Below, in pieces: positions 15,876 through 24,192 of a stretch of DNA of 46,894 nt. The stretch is from assembly GCA_017937505.1 (NCBI GenBank), contig JAGBDL010000153.1:1-46894 (forward strand). Reading direction: 5' to 3'. Below the pieces are notes generated by a model, which was given only the letters and a program-made list of their open reading frames with translations, was not told the DNA's origin and did no database searches. Source of the DNA: Clostridia bacterium (GTDB lineage Bacteria; Bacillota; Clostridia; Christensenellales; Aristaeellaceae). Positions within the stretch are counted from its first letter, which is position 1. Each line of letters starts with the position of its first letter. The translations under genes and the position numbers were made by a program.

Positions 15876-16802
15876 TTACGGGCGGATGATAAGCCGGTGG
15901 TCCGCGGTGACGGCTGCCGGGGAGATGAAGCCGACGCGGTCGTTTCCGGTTTCCTCCGTGCGGCCGTGGTAGCAGATGAGCAGCTCGCCCTCCGGGCTGC
16001 GCAGCATGCAGCTGTGGCCCGTGCCGGTGACGCGTCCGTAGCGCTCCAGGATCGGGTTTTCCTGCGCTTTGACAAACGGCCCGAGCGGCGTATCGCCCAC
16101 CGCGTAGCCGACTGCGTAATCCGGGCCGGCGAAGAAGTTGCCGGAATAGGTGATGATGTACTTGTCCCCGTGCTTCATGATGAAGGAGCCCTCGTTCCAG
16201 CGGCGGCCCGTGGCGGCGGCGGAGCGCCCTTCCCACGTCTGGCAGGGGCGCAGCAGCAGCGTCGGCTCGCCGATCACGCCGGAGAAGTCGGGCCTGAGCT
16301 CCACGCCGTAGATCCAGCTTTCCTCCAGGCCGTCGACGCTGTGCTCGTAGCAGCAGCGGGAGTAGTACAGATAAAGCCGCCCGTCGTCGATGAGCAGGTT
16401 CGCGTCGATGACGGGATAGCCGGGGTCGAAGAGTGGCCTGTCGGACAGATCCTCAAACGGGCCAGCGGGCGTATCGGACACCGCGACGCCGATGCGGAAG
16501 TTTTCCAGCGCGCCGCCGGGATTTTCCTTCCAGTCCGCGCTGTAAAACAGGTAGTATTTGCCGCCGATCTCGTAGCACTCCGGCGCCCAGAAGTTGTCCG
16601 TGCCCCAGCGCGCGTTTTCCTTGGAGAGCGCCACGCCGCAGTCCGTCCAGTCCCGCAGGTTGCGGGAGGCGCGGACGGGGAAGCCCGTGCCGTGTAGGCC
16701 GGTGCTGTCCTCGGTGGTGCAGTAGAGATAGTACATGCCATCGGAGGCCCTCATGATGAAGGGATCGGCCGCGGCAAAGGGAAGACGGACCGTGGTGAAC
16801 AT
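15876..16802 (-). CDS. Glycoside hydrolase family 43-type enzyme, cytoplasmic
   Basis: A 308-residue five-bladed beta-propeller. Catalytic triad candidates: Asp in AAADPFIMR (about residue 14), Asp in PVIDANLLID, and the acid Glu in WNEGSFIMK. GH43 enzymes remove arabinose or xylose residues from plant polysaccharides; the exact linkage cannot be read here. No signal peptide is present, so it should act on imported oligosaccharides. The start at ATG 16802 follows AAAGGATGG by 6 bases. It lies apart from the larger sugar locus at 24-30 kb. Confidence 0.87.
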   Translation of the reverse strand: MFTTVRLPFAAADPFIMRASDGMYYLYCTTEDSTGLHGTGFPVRASRNLRDWTDCGVALSKENARWGTDNFWAPECYEIGGKYYLFYSADWKENPGGALENFRIGVAVSDTPAGPFEDLSDRPLFDPGYPVIDANLLIDDGRLYLYYSRCCYEHSVDGLEESWIYGVELRPDFSGVIGEPTLLLRPCQTWEGRSAAATGRRWNEGSFIMKHGDKYIITYSGNFFAGPDYAVGYAVGDTPLGPFVKAQENPILERYGRVTGTGHSCMLRSPEGELLICYHGRTEETGNDRVGFISPAAVTADHRLIIRP

Positions 16803-16856
16803 CTGTCGCCATCCTTTCGTATTGCCTGGGGCGCCGGTCATCGGGCTGCACGCACG

Positions 16857-17372
16857 TTACCGGAGGTCGAACGCCCCGTGATTGTGGACGTATTCGGGGA
16901 TGTCCTCGTCAAAGACATCGCAGGTTTCGCAGTCGCAGCCGATGTAATCGGCGTTCACAAAGCCGGAACGGACGACGCTGCCGTCCTGCAGGATCCGGAT
17001 GCCGGCGTAATACCTGCCCTTGTAGACGACGACGTCGACGAGCTGGAACTCGGTATCCGGGCCGATCTTGCCGTCCGAACCGAAGGGGTAATACGCCACG
17101 CGGCTGTTTCCGCCTGCGGGCGTATCCCAGAGCGTGACGCGGCGGCCGTAGCAGTGCACATGGCCGTATGCCTTGCAGCCCTCGTCCGTGCAGGATGAAG
17201 GGGTATAGCCGTCCCAGCCGTCCGTGTAGGCGTAGATATGCGTGGACAGGTGCGCAGCGGCCTTCGCGCTGCCCAGCGCCTCGCAGGCGGGCGCCTTGTC
17301 CGCCAGGGCGGCAGAAGCCGGGAGCGTCAGCAGGAGCGCAAGGAGCAGGAAAACGCGGATGTACTTCATCAT
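16857..17372 (-). CDS. Secreted Cys-containing protein of unknown function
   Basis: A 171-residue protein with a clear signal peptide (MMKYIRVFLLLALLLTLPASAALA) and a mature part with about eight Cys, including CDCETC near the end and CTDEGCKAYGHVHC. VTLWDTPAGGNSRVAYYPFG and RYYAGIRIL resemble a bacterial SH3-like fold, which would suit wall binding; this is a guess. GGAGG is 5 bases before ATG 17372 (a second ATG follows at once). The downstream gene (GH43) is 54 bp away. A much longer upstream open frame is antisense shadow. Confidence 0.6.
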   Translation of the reverse strand: MMKYIRVFLLLALLLTLPASAALADKAPACEALGSAKAAAHLSTHIYAYTDGWDGYTPSSCTDEGCKAYGHVHCYGRRVTLWDTPAGGNSRVAYYPFGSDGKIGPDTEFQLVDVVVYKGRYYAGIRILQDGSVVRSGFVNADYIGCDCETCDVFDEDIPEYVHNHGAFDLR

Positions 17373-17573
17373 AGATGCCTCCGGCATGAAAATTTGGAAG
17401 GGAACACATGCAGTATAGCAAAATCCGGAGAGAATCTCAAGCCGTCTCTTTTGACTTGCGTATTGACACATTGCCCAAAATACGGCATAATATTCTATAG
17501 AAAAATGAACGCTGGCCCCGCGCGCGGGCACTGCGCCCAAATGCGGACGCCGCGGAAAAAAGGAGTGCGCGCC

Positions 17574-18212
17574 ATGGCCATTAAGCTGATTCAGTATCCC
17601 CACCGGCAGGGCAACGTCCCGCTTCGTCTGGCGACGGGACATTTTGCCACCAGCCACAGCCATCTCAACTACTACATCGACATGACGATGACCAAGCACC
17701 GCCTCTCCGAGGCGCGCGACGCGGCGGTCATGCTGTGCAGCAAGTTCAATGCCTCCACGATCATCGACACCATCCTGTGCCTGGACGGCACGGAGGTGAT
17801 CGGCGCGTGCATGGCCAGCGAGCTGACCCGCGCCGGCTACATGAACATGAACGCACACCGCACCATCTATGTGGCCACCCCGGAGCACACCTCCGGCAGC
17901 CAGCTGATCTTCCGCGACAACACCGCGCCGATGATCGCGGGCAAGCACGTGCTGGTGCTGGCGGCCTCCGTCGCCACCGGCTACACCGCGCAGGCCGCCG
18001 TCGAGGCGATCCGCTATTACAGCGGCATTCCGGTGGGCATCTGCTCCATCTTCGCCTGCGTGGAGCAGTGCGAGGGCTTCCCGGTGATCAGCATCTACAG
18101 CAAGCAGGACCTGGACGGATACGCGAGCTATCCGTCCCGCGACTGCCCGATGTGCAGGGCCGGCGTCAAGCTGGACGCGCTGGTCAACAGCCACGGCATT
18201 TCCAGCTTCTGA
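17574..18212 (+). CDS. Phosphoribosyltransferase-fold protein (orotate PRTase-like)
   Basis: A 212-residue protein. LVLAASVATGYTAQAAVEAIRYY resembles the PRPP-binding loop of type I phosphoribosyltransferases, with hydrophobic strand before it, and TILCLDGTEVIGACMASEL precedes it as in orotate PRTases. The C-terminus has CPMCRAGVKLDALVNSHG, a small Cys pair seen in a Firmicutes subgroup. The acidic pair usually found before the loop is weak (AAS), so catalysis is not assured. ATG 17574 follows AAAAGGAG by 8-9 bases. A terminator follows at 18240. Confidence 0.7.
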   Translation: MAIKLIQYPHRQGNVPLRLATGHFATSHSHLNYYIDMTMTKHRLSEARDAAVMLCSKFNASTIIDTILCLDGTEVIGACMASELTRAGYMNMNAHRTIYVATPEHTSGSQLIFRDNTAPMIAGKHVLVLAASVATGYTAQAAVEAIRYYSGIPVGICSIFACVEQCEGFPVISIYSKQDLDGYASYPSRDCPMCRAGVKLDALVNSHGISSF

Positions 18213-18239
18213 GCGCAGCAGACAAACGGCATACATCGT

Positions 18240-18271
18240 TCCCCGGCGCGCCCCGAGCGCCGGGGCATTTT
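18240..18271 (+). terminator. Terminator of the phosphoribosyltransferase gene
   Basis: CCCCGGCGC and GCGCCGGGG with a 7-base loop, followed by CATTTTC. Confidence 0.8.
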
Positions 18272-18412
18272 CTGCGCAGGGGGGAATCACGGCTAAGCGG
18301 CAGGCTGTGACGAAGGAAGGCATATTTTGCGAGAAGACGAGGACAAAATCCGTGGCGTCACCGGCGCGAAATATGATACAATGCAACAAAATGCAATACG
18401 GAGGGAAATGCC

Positions 18413-19771
18413 GTGAAAAAGCAAAGCGGCGCCATGGATCTGACCGTCGGCAGCCCGATCAGGCAGATTCTGCTGTTCTCGCTGCCCCTGATCCTGGGCA
18501 CGCTGTTTCAGCAGCTGTACAGCCTCATCGACACGATCATGGTCGGCCGCCTGATCGGCACGGACGCCCTGGCGGCGGTGGGCGCCACCTATTCGCTCAA
18601 TTTCCTGACGCTGGGCTTTGTGCAGGGTGCGTGCGTCGGCTTCGGCATCCCGCTGGCGCAGTCCTTCGGCGCCAAGCGCGGGGACGAATACAAGCGCTAC
18701 TTCTACAACGGCGCGATGCTCTGCGTCGCGCTGGCGACGGTCATGACGGCGGCCATGGTGCTGCTGGCGCGACCGATGCTGACGCTGATGCGCACGCCGC
18801 AGGATATCTTTGACCAGACGCTTCGGTACATGCTGGTGATCTTCCTGGGCATTCCGGCCTCCGTGCTCTACAACTTCTGCGCGGGCGCGCTGCGGGCGTC
18901 GGGCGATTCCCGGCATCCGTTCGTGTTCCTGCTGATCTCCTCGCTGCTCAACATCGTGCTGGACTATCTGCTCATCGTGCCCATCCCCCTGGGCGTGACG
19001 GGCGCGGCGCTGGCGACGGTGCTCAGCCAGCTGCTCAGCGGCGTGCTCAATCTGTTCTGGCTGGCGAAGAGGACGGAGCTGCTCTCCGGCAGCCGCGGTT
19101 ATATGGCCTTCTCCGGCGCGCACGCGAAGCGGCTGTGCGCGGTCGGCTTCCCGATGGGCTTTGAGTACTCCATCTCCGCGCTGGGCGCGGTGATCATGCA
19201 GAGCGCGATCAACAGCCTGGGCAGCGTGGCCGTCGCCGGCCAGACGGCGGGCGAGAAGATCCGGCAGATGTTCACCCTGCCGATGGAGAGCGTGGGCATG
19301 GGCGTGGCAACCTACGCCGGACAGAACGAGGGAGCAAACCGTCCCGACCGCATCCGCGACGGCATCCGTGCGGGCCTGACGATCCAGTGGACGTACTGCG
19401 TGGCGGCATGGGCGGCGATTGCGCTGCTCAAGCGGCCGCTGAGCGAGCTGGTGCTGGGCGCACAGGCCGCGCAGGAGCTGGAGCTGTCGGTGCAGTATCT
19501 GGGGATCATCAGCACGCTGTTCTGTTTCCATGGCGCGCTGATGATCATGCGCAACACGCTGCAGGGCATGGGCTACAGCGCGCACGCGGTGCTCAGCGGC
19601 GTGGGCGAGCTGCTGGGCCGCAGCCTGGGCGGCCTGCTTGCCGCGGGCAGCCTCGGCTTTGTGGGCATCTGCCTGGCCAATCCGCTGGCCTGGGGCCTGG
19701 CGCTGGTCTATTGCTCGCTGATGGTCTGGCGGTTCCTGGGCGCGCGCCTCAAATCGGGGCGGGTCACTTGA
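18413..19771 (+). CDS. MATE-family multidrug efflux transporter
   Basis: A 452-residue inner-membrane antiporter with about twelve hydrophobic segments in two similar halves. The N-terminal GSPIRQILLFSLPLILG and QQLYSLIDTIMVGRLIG are the hallmark of the family, and the second half opens at about residue 230. MATE pumps export cationic compounds using Na+ or H+ gradients; no substrate can be inferred. The start is GTG at 18413 with GGAGGG 7 bases upstream. The promoter of the next gene overlaps its stop codon. Confidence 0.93.
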   Translation: MKKQSGAMDLTVGSPIRQILLFSLPLILGTLFQQLYSLIDTIMVGRLIGTDALAAVGATYSLNFLTLGFVQGACVGFGIPLAQSFGAKRGDEYKRYFYNGAMLCVALATVMTAAMVLLARPMLTLMRTPQDIFDQTLRYMLVIFLGIPASVLYNFCAGALRASGDSRHPFVFLLISSLLNIVLDYLLIVPIPLGVTGAALATVLSQLLSGVLNLFWLAKRTELLSGSRGYMAFSGAHAKRLCAVGFPMGFEYSISALGAVIMQSAINSLGSVAVAGQTAGEKIRQMFTLPMESVGMGVATYAGQNEGANRPDRIRDGIRAGLTIQWTYCVAAWAAIALLKRPLSELVLGAQAAQELELSVQYLGIISTLFCFHGALMIMRNTLQGMGYSAHAVLSGVGELLGRSLGGLLAAGSLGFVGICLANPLAWGLALVYCSLMVWRFLGARLKSGRVT

Positions 19772-19795
19772 CGGCCCCCAAAACCATGATATAAT
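19768..19795 (+). promoter_or_regulatory. Promoter of the XRE-cupin regulator
   Basis: TTGACG, 16 bp, TATAAT. The -35 box overlaps the stop codon of the MATE gene. Confidence 0.75.
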
Positions 19796-19880
19796 GTCGA
19801 ATCCAGGAATGATTCTGACGGCACCGGCGCCTGACCGCGCTGCGGGGCGCGGGCCGTATGCATGCTTGCTGGGAGGCCTT

Positions 19881-20432
19881 ATGGAAGAGATCAACATCGG
19901 CGCAAAGGTACAGGAGTACCGGATGATGAAGCAATACACGCTGCGGGAGCTGGCGGCCCGGGCGGAGATGACGCCGTCCATGCTCAGCCAGATTGAAAAG
20001 AACACGGTCAATCCCTCGATCAATACGCTGAAATCCATCGCAGCGGCCCTGGGCGTCCCGATGTTCAAGTTCTTTCAGAGCGAAAGGGTATCGGAGGATC
20101 TGATCGTCCGGAGAGGGGAAAACATCCATCTGGGCAGCGTGAAGGACGGCGTGATCTACAAGCTGCTGACCCCCGATCTGAACGGCACCATCGAGTTTTG
20201 CCTCATGGAGATTCCGCCGCATTCCAGAACGGCGGAAATCGAGAAATCCCATGTGGGCGAGGAGGTCGCGTTTGTCGTCGAGGGCAGCGTGAAAATCCAG
20301 CTCAATCAAAAGGAATTCAGCCTGAATCAAGGCGACAGCATCCAGATTCCCGCAGGCGTCAACCACCTCTGGAACAACGAAGGCGATACGCAGGTCAAAG
20401 TGATCTTCGCCATTACTCCCCCGAGCTTTTAA
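19881..20432 (+). CDS. XRE-family regulator with a C-terminal cupin sensor domain
   Basis: A 183-residue transcription factor. Residues 8-62 form an XRE helix-turn-helix (YTLRELAARAEMTPSMLSQIE), and residues 110-180 a cupin_2 barrel (HVGEEVAFVVEGSVKIQLN, GDSIQIPAGVNHLWNN). This class usually binds a small metabolite in the cupin and controls adjacent catabolic genes. The next genes are for D-serine use, so D-serine or its product is a reasonable ligand; that is inference. ATG 19881 follows GGGAGG. Its stop codon is inside the loop of its own terminator, which was later duplicated. Confidence 0.9.
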   Translation: MEEINIGAKVQEYRMMKQYTLRELAARAEMTPSMLSQIEKNTVNPSINTLKSIAAALGVPMFKFFQSERVSEDLIVRRGENIHLGSVKDGVIYKLLTPDLNGTIEFCLMEIPPHSRTAEIEKSHVGEEVAFVVEGSVKIQLNQKEFSLNQGDSIQIPAGVNHLWNNEGDTQVKVIFAITPPSF

Positions 20433-20441
20433 CCGGGGGAG
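20415..20441 (+). repeat. Terminator hairpin, disrupted copy 1
   Basis: CTCCCCCG and CGGGGGAG pair around AGCTTTTAAC, which contains the regulator stop codon. It is followed by CCAAACC instead of a T run, so it has lost its function as a terminator. The near-identical copy 2 at 20675 keeps the T run. Confidence 0.8.
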
Positions 20442-20674
20442 CCAAACCGTCGACAAAGCATTGTCGACGGTTTGGCGCTGCAAGTCTGCCAAGGCATCCT
20501 TGCAGCGGTTAACATCATTTTCTTGTGCGCTGCGCGCACGGCCAGAAAATGATCAAGGATGCGGCTTGCAGCCGCTCCTCGCGCCGCACATGTCGCCGCT
20601 GCGGATTTCATATGAAGGGGCTGCGGCCCCTTCATGCATCCCTAAAGACAACCGCTTGCTTTGTTGATCAGCTG
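20442..20674. repeat. 233-bp highly structured element inserted in a terminator
   Basis: It lies between two copies of the same 26-27 bp terminator hairpin, as an insertion with target duplication would. Internal palindromes follow each other: CCAAACCGTCGACAA / TTGTCGACGGTTTGG, CGCTGCAAG / CTTGCAGCG, CATTTTC...GAAAATG around a GC hairpin, and GAAGGGGC-tgcg-GCCCCTTC. No protein is convincing in it. It is best read as a small non-coding, possibly mobile repeat or RNA-forming element. Confidence 0.6.
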
Positions 20675-20705
20675 ACTCCCCCGAGTTTTAACCGGGGGAG
20701 TTTTT
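20675..20705 (+). terminator. Terminator copy 2, with T run
   Basis: CTCCCCCG, a 9-base loop AGTTTTAAC, CGGGGGAG and TTTTT. It is the functional remnant of the regulator terminator. Confidence 0.85.
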
Positions 20706-20766
20706 GTATGCTGGCGCGAAGGGCATGCAAAGTTGTGCGAAAGTTCAAATGAATACGTCTGATGAT

Positions 20767-20783
20767 TTGTTAATAATGAACAA
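20767..20783. promoter_or_regulatory. AT-rich inverted repeat upstream of the D-serine promoter
   Basis: TTGTT-N7-AACAA, 57 bp before the -35 of the dsdA promoter, in an AT-rich region unlike its surroundings. It is a possible operator for the XRE-cupin regulator. Confidence 0.35.
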
Positions 20784-20840
20784 AACAACATCGATGATTT
20801 ATTTTTATTTAATGAAATTAAGAAATACTGAACATGTACA

Positions 20841-20869
20841 TTGGCAATTAACAAAATTTGGTGTAGATT
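20841..20869 (+). promoter_or_regulatory. Candidate promoter of the D-serine operon
   Basis: TTGGCA, 17 bp, TAGATT, followed by a leader of about 150 bases to the dsdA ATG. Confidence 0.5.
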
Positions 20870-21024
20870 AACATCAACGAAAGGGAAGACGGTAAGCAGA
20901 ATCCCCAAACCGCCCGCCCTCCCTTTGCAAAACCCTTTGCGATGCGTTTGATCCGGAAAAGGCGCCGTTTCCGGATGGACGCATGCCTGCGCGACAACAA
21001 GATCATGAAGAAAGGGTAAAAGGT

Positions 21025-22362
21025 ATGAACGCACAGAAGTACATCGACGGCAATCCGGTCATCCGGACCATTGCCAACAAGGAAGAGACCGTCTGGATCA
21101 ATCCGTATTTCCTGCCCTTTGCGATGACGGACGCGACCTGCCAGCTGGTCGTCTCCGACGCGGACATCGAGGACGCCGAGAAGCGCCTGGGCAGGTTCGC
21201 CTCCTTCATCCGCCGCTGCTTCCCGGAGACGGAGGAGACCAACGGCCTGATCGAATCCCCCCTGCAGGCCATCCCTTCCATGCAGAAGAAGCTGGAGGAG
21301 ACCTATGGCTGCGAGATCCTCGGCCATCTGTTCCTGAAGATGGACAGCCATCTGGCCATTGCGGGCTCCATCAAGGCCAGAGGCGGCATCTACGAGGTGC
21401 TCAAGCACGCGGAGGATCTGGCGCTTGAGAGCGGCAAATTCACCATGGACGAGGACTATGCCCGTCTGGCGGACGAGGACATGAAGGCCTTCTTCGGGCA
21501 GTATACCGTGCAGGTCGGCTCGACCGGTAACCTGGGCATGTCCATCGGCATCATGAGCGCGGCGCTGGGCTTCAAGGTCAAGGTGCACATGTCCGCCGAC
21601 GCCAAGCAGTGGAAGAAGGATCTGCTCAGGAGCAAGGGCGTGGAGGTCATCGAGTACAGCGACGACTATTCCAGAGCCGTGGCGGAGGGCCGCAAGCTGT
21701 CCGACATGGATCCCATGAGCTACTTTGTGGACGACGAGAAGTCCGTCAACCTGTTCCTGGGCTACGCGGTGGCGGCCAAGAGGCTGCACAAGCAGCTGAC
21801 GGAGGCAGGCATCACGGTGGATGAGGAGCATCCGCTGATCGTCTATCTGCCGGCCGGTGTGGGCGGCGCGCCGGGCGGCGTGGCGTATGGCCTGAAGCGG
21901 ATTTACAAGGACAATGTGCACTGCTTCTTCACCGAGCCGACGATGTGCCCTTCTGTTCTGCTGGGCGTGGCCACGCAGGAATTCGAGAAGGCCAATGTGC
22001 ATGACTTCGGCATCTCCGGCGTGACCGAGGCCGACGGCCTGGCCTGCGCAAGCCCGTCCGGCTTCGTGACCCGGATCATGACCAACCTCCTGTCCGGCGA
22101 CTTCACGGTGGCCGACGGAAAGCTCTACGATTACCTGCGCCTGCTCTACGCCTCCGAGCAGATTCAGATCGAGCCCTCCAGCTGCGCGGCCTTCAGCGGC
22201 CCCTGCGGCCTGCTCAGCTATTCGGACTCCAGAGCGTACTGCGAGCAGCATGGCCTGACGAAGGAGAAGCTGGCCAATTCCACGCAGATCGCCTGGGCAA
22301 CCGGCGGCAGGCTGGTGCCGGAAGAGGTGCGCAAGGCGTATCTTGAAACCTACATCGGATAA
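21025..22362 (+). CDS. dsdA: D-serine ammonia-lyase
   Basis: A 445-residue PLP enzyme that turns D-serine into pyruvate and ammonia. Length and motifs fit DsdA: DSHLAIAGSIKARGGIYEVL with the PLP Lys at 117, VGSTGNLGMS and the glycine loop GVGGAPGG. ATG 21025 was chosen because AAGGGTAAAAGG precedes it. It is followed at 21 bp by a GntP-type permease and then RidA, which forms a complete uptake-degradation-detoxification unit. The XRE-cupin regulator lies upstream in the same direction but with its own terminator. Related D-threonine or diaminopropionate lyases are less likely given the motif set. Confidence 0.93.
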   Translation: MNAQKYIDGNPVIRTIANKEETVWINPYFLPFAMTDATCQLVVSDADIEDAEKRLGRFASFIRRCFPETEETNGLIESPLQAIPSMQKKLEETYGCEILGHLFLKMDSHLAIAGSIKARGGIYEVLKHAEDLALESGKFTMDEDYARLADEDMKAFFGQYTVQVGSTGNLGMSIGIMSAALGFKVKVHMSADAKQWKKDLLRSKGVEVIEYSDDYSRAVAEGRKLSDMDPMSYFVDDEKSVNLFLGYAVAAKRLHKQLTEAGITVDEEHPLIVYLPAGVGGAPGGVAYGLKRIYKDNVHCFFTEPTMCPSVLLGVATQEFEKANVHDFGISGVTEADGLACASPSGFVTRIMTNLLSGDFTVADGKLYDYLRLLYASEQIQIEPSSCAAFSGPCGLLSYSDSRAYCEQHGLTKEKLANSTQIAWATGGRLVPEEVRKAYLETYIG

Positions 22363-22383
22363 AAGCTGGAGGAGAGAAAGCAT

Positions 22384-23721
22384 ATGAGTTCCAATCTGTT
22401 GGTCATCAGCGGCTTGATGCTGGGCGTGCTGGTGCTGGTGCTGTGCACGGTCAAGTTCAAGATTCATCCCTTCTTCGCGTTGATTGCGACGACTGTTACC
22501 TTTGCCATCGTCTCCGGCATGAACCTGGAGGAGATGCTTGCCGCGTTCACCAGCGGCATGGGCGGCACCATGGCGGACATCGGCCTGGTCATCGCGCTGG
22601 GCACGGTGACCGGCGCGCTGCTGGAGAAATCCGGCGCGGCGGAGACCATGGCCAAGACCATCCTCAAGATCACGGGCAAGAAGCACGCGGCCCTGGGCCT
22701 GGCCATCACCGGCTACTTCGTGTCCATCCCCGTGTTCTGCGATTCCGCCTTCGTCCTGCTGAGCCCGATCGCGAAGCGGATCTCCAAGGATACGAAGATT
22801 TCCATGACCACCATGGCCGTGGCCCTGTGCATGGGCCTGCACGCCACCCACATGTTCGTGCCGCCGACGCCCGGCCCGCTGGCCGTTGCGGGCATCCTGA
22901 GCGCGGACCTGGGCTATGTGATCCTGTTCGGCGCGCTGGTTTCCATCCCCGTCATGCTGGTGGGCTACTTCGGCGCCGTCTTCATGGGCAAGAAGTACGA
23001 CTACCTGCCGGAAAACGTGGTGGATGTCCCGGAGAACCAGAAGCTGCCCTCCCCGCTGATGGCCTTCCTGCCGATCCTGACGCCCATCCTGCTGATGCTG
23101 CTCAAGACCATCGGCGACATGTGCGGCCTGCAGGGCGCTTTGATGAACATCATCGCTGTGCTGGGCACGCCCGCCGTGGCGCTGCTGGTCGGCCTGATCA
23201 TCGCGCTGGTCGGCTATCATCAGATTTTCCCCGAGGATACCAAGGCGTGGGGCTTTGACGGCGTGTTCTCGGACGCCCTCAAGACGGCCGGCCAGATCAT
23301 CCTGATCGTCGGCGCCGGCGGCGCGTTCTCCGGCGTGCTGAAGGCGTCTCCGCTGCAGGCGATCCTGACGAACACCTTCTCCGGCCTGACCATCGGCATC
23401 CTGGCGCCCTTCATCATCGGCTTCATCTTCCGCACCTGCGTGGGCTCCGCCACCATCGCGATGGTGACCGCGGCGACCATGATCACGCCGCTGCTGGATG
23501 TGCTGGGCTTCGCCTCTCCGATGGGCCGCGTGATTGCCATGCTGGCGTGCGCTGCCGGCGGCCTGATGGTGTTCCACGGCAACGACGACTTCTTCTGGGT
23601 CACCGCGACCACCTCGGAGATGGACACCTCCGTGGCCTACAAGACCATTCCGATCATCAGCGTGTGCCAGTCCATCGTGGCCCTGATCGTGGTCTTCGTC
23701 CTGAGCCTGATCTTTATCTGA
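22384..23721 (+). CDS. dsdX: GntP-family permease, probable D-serine transporter
   Basis: A 445-residue inner-membrane protein with 12 or more hydrophobic segments. [34 protein letters not shown] and [21 protein letters not shown] are signatures of the gluconate:H+ symporter (GntP) family, to which DsdX belongs. The family covers gluconate and D-serine, and the position directly after dsdA points to D-serine. The spacing is 21 bp with GGAGAG before the ATG. Family certain, substrate from context. Confidence 0.85.
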   Translation: MSSNLLVISGLMLGVLVLVLCTVKFKIHPFFALIATTVTFAIVSGMNLEEMLAAFTSGMGGTMADIGLVIALGTVTGALLEKSGAAETMAKTILKITGKKHAALGLAITGYFVSIPVFCDSAFVLLSPIAKRISKDTKISMTTMAVALCMGLHATHMFVPPTPGPLAVAGILSADLGYVILFGALVSIPVMLVGYFGAVFMGKKYDYLPENVVDVPENQKLPSPLMAFLPILTPILLMLLKTIGDMCGLQGALMNIIAVLGTPAVALLVGLIIALVGYHQIFPEDTKAWGFDGVFSDALKTAGQIILIVGAGGAFSGVLKASPLQAILTNTFSGLTIGILAPFIIGFIFRTCVGSATIAMVTAATMITPLLDVLGFASPMGRVIAMLACAAGGLMVFHGNDDFFWVTATTSEMDTSVAYKTIPIISVCQSIVALIVVFVLSLIFI

Positions 23722-23743
23722 GAAAGCGTTGAGGGTGAACAAC

Positions 23744-24121
23744 ATGAAACAGGCAATTTTCTCGGGCAGCGCGCCGGCGGCCATCGGCCCGTATTCTCAG
23801 GCCATCACGGTGGGCGATACGGTGTACATCTCCGGTCAGCTTCCCATCGATCCGGCCACCGGGCGCTTCCCCTCTGACGACATCAGGGATCAGACCCGGA
23901 TGTCCCTGGAAAACGTTAAGGCCATTCTGGCCGTTGCCGGCCTGACCATGGCCAATGTGGTCAAGACCACGGTGCTGCTGGACGACATCGGCGACTTTGG
24001 CGCGATGAATGAGGTCTACGGCGCGTACTTTGCCGAGCCCTATCCCGCCAGAGCGGCCTTTGAGGTAGCCAAGCTGCCCAAGGGCGCGAAGGTTGAAATT
24101 GAAGTCATCGCAGTCCGATAA
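23744..24121 (+). CDS. ridA: RidA family reactive-imine deaminase
   Basis: A 125-residue YjgF/YER057c/UK114 protein that hydrolyses reactive enamines/imines such as 2-aminoacrylate. [29 protein letters not shown], and the arginine in [21 protein letters not shown] are the family and active-site motifs. 2-Aminoacrylate is the product released by serine dehydratases before hydrolysis, so its place behind dsdA-dsdX makes direct biochemical sense. ATG 23744 follows GAGGGTG. A strong terminator closes the operon. Confidence 0.95.
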   Translation: MKQAIFSGSAPAAIGPYSQAITVGDTVYISGQLPIDPATGRFPSDDIRDQTRMSLENVKAILAVAGLTMANVVKTTVLLDDIGDFGAMNEVYGAYFAEPYPARAAFEVAKLPKGAKVEIEVIAVR

Positions 24122-24132
24122 GCGATTTTGAA

Positions 24133-24170
24133 AGGGCTGCCCCACCAGACGCGGTGAGGCAGCCCTTTTT
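24133..24170 (+). terminator. Terminator of the D-serine operon
   Basis: AGGGCTGCC and GGCAGCCCT with a 16-base loop, followed by TTTTT. Confidence 0.88.
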
Positions 24171-24192
24171 GTCATCTGCAAAAGGCGATGCA

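Noticed and set aside
20429..20635. A 68-codon minus-strand frame inside the structured element
   Set aside because: The frame lies wholly within palindromes, lacks a ribosome site, and looks like spurious translation of a non-coding repeat.
20760..21024. A riboswitch in the AT-rich leader before dsdA
   Set aside because: No conserved aptamer pattern could be seen; only a short inverted repeat and a candidate promoter are supported.
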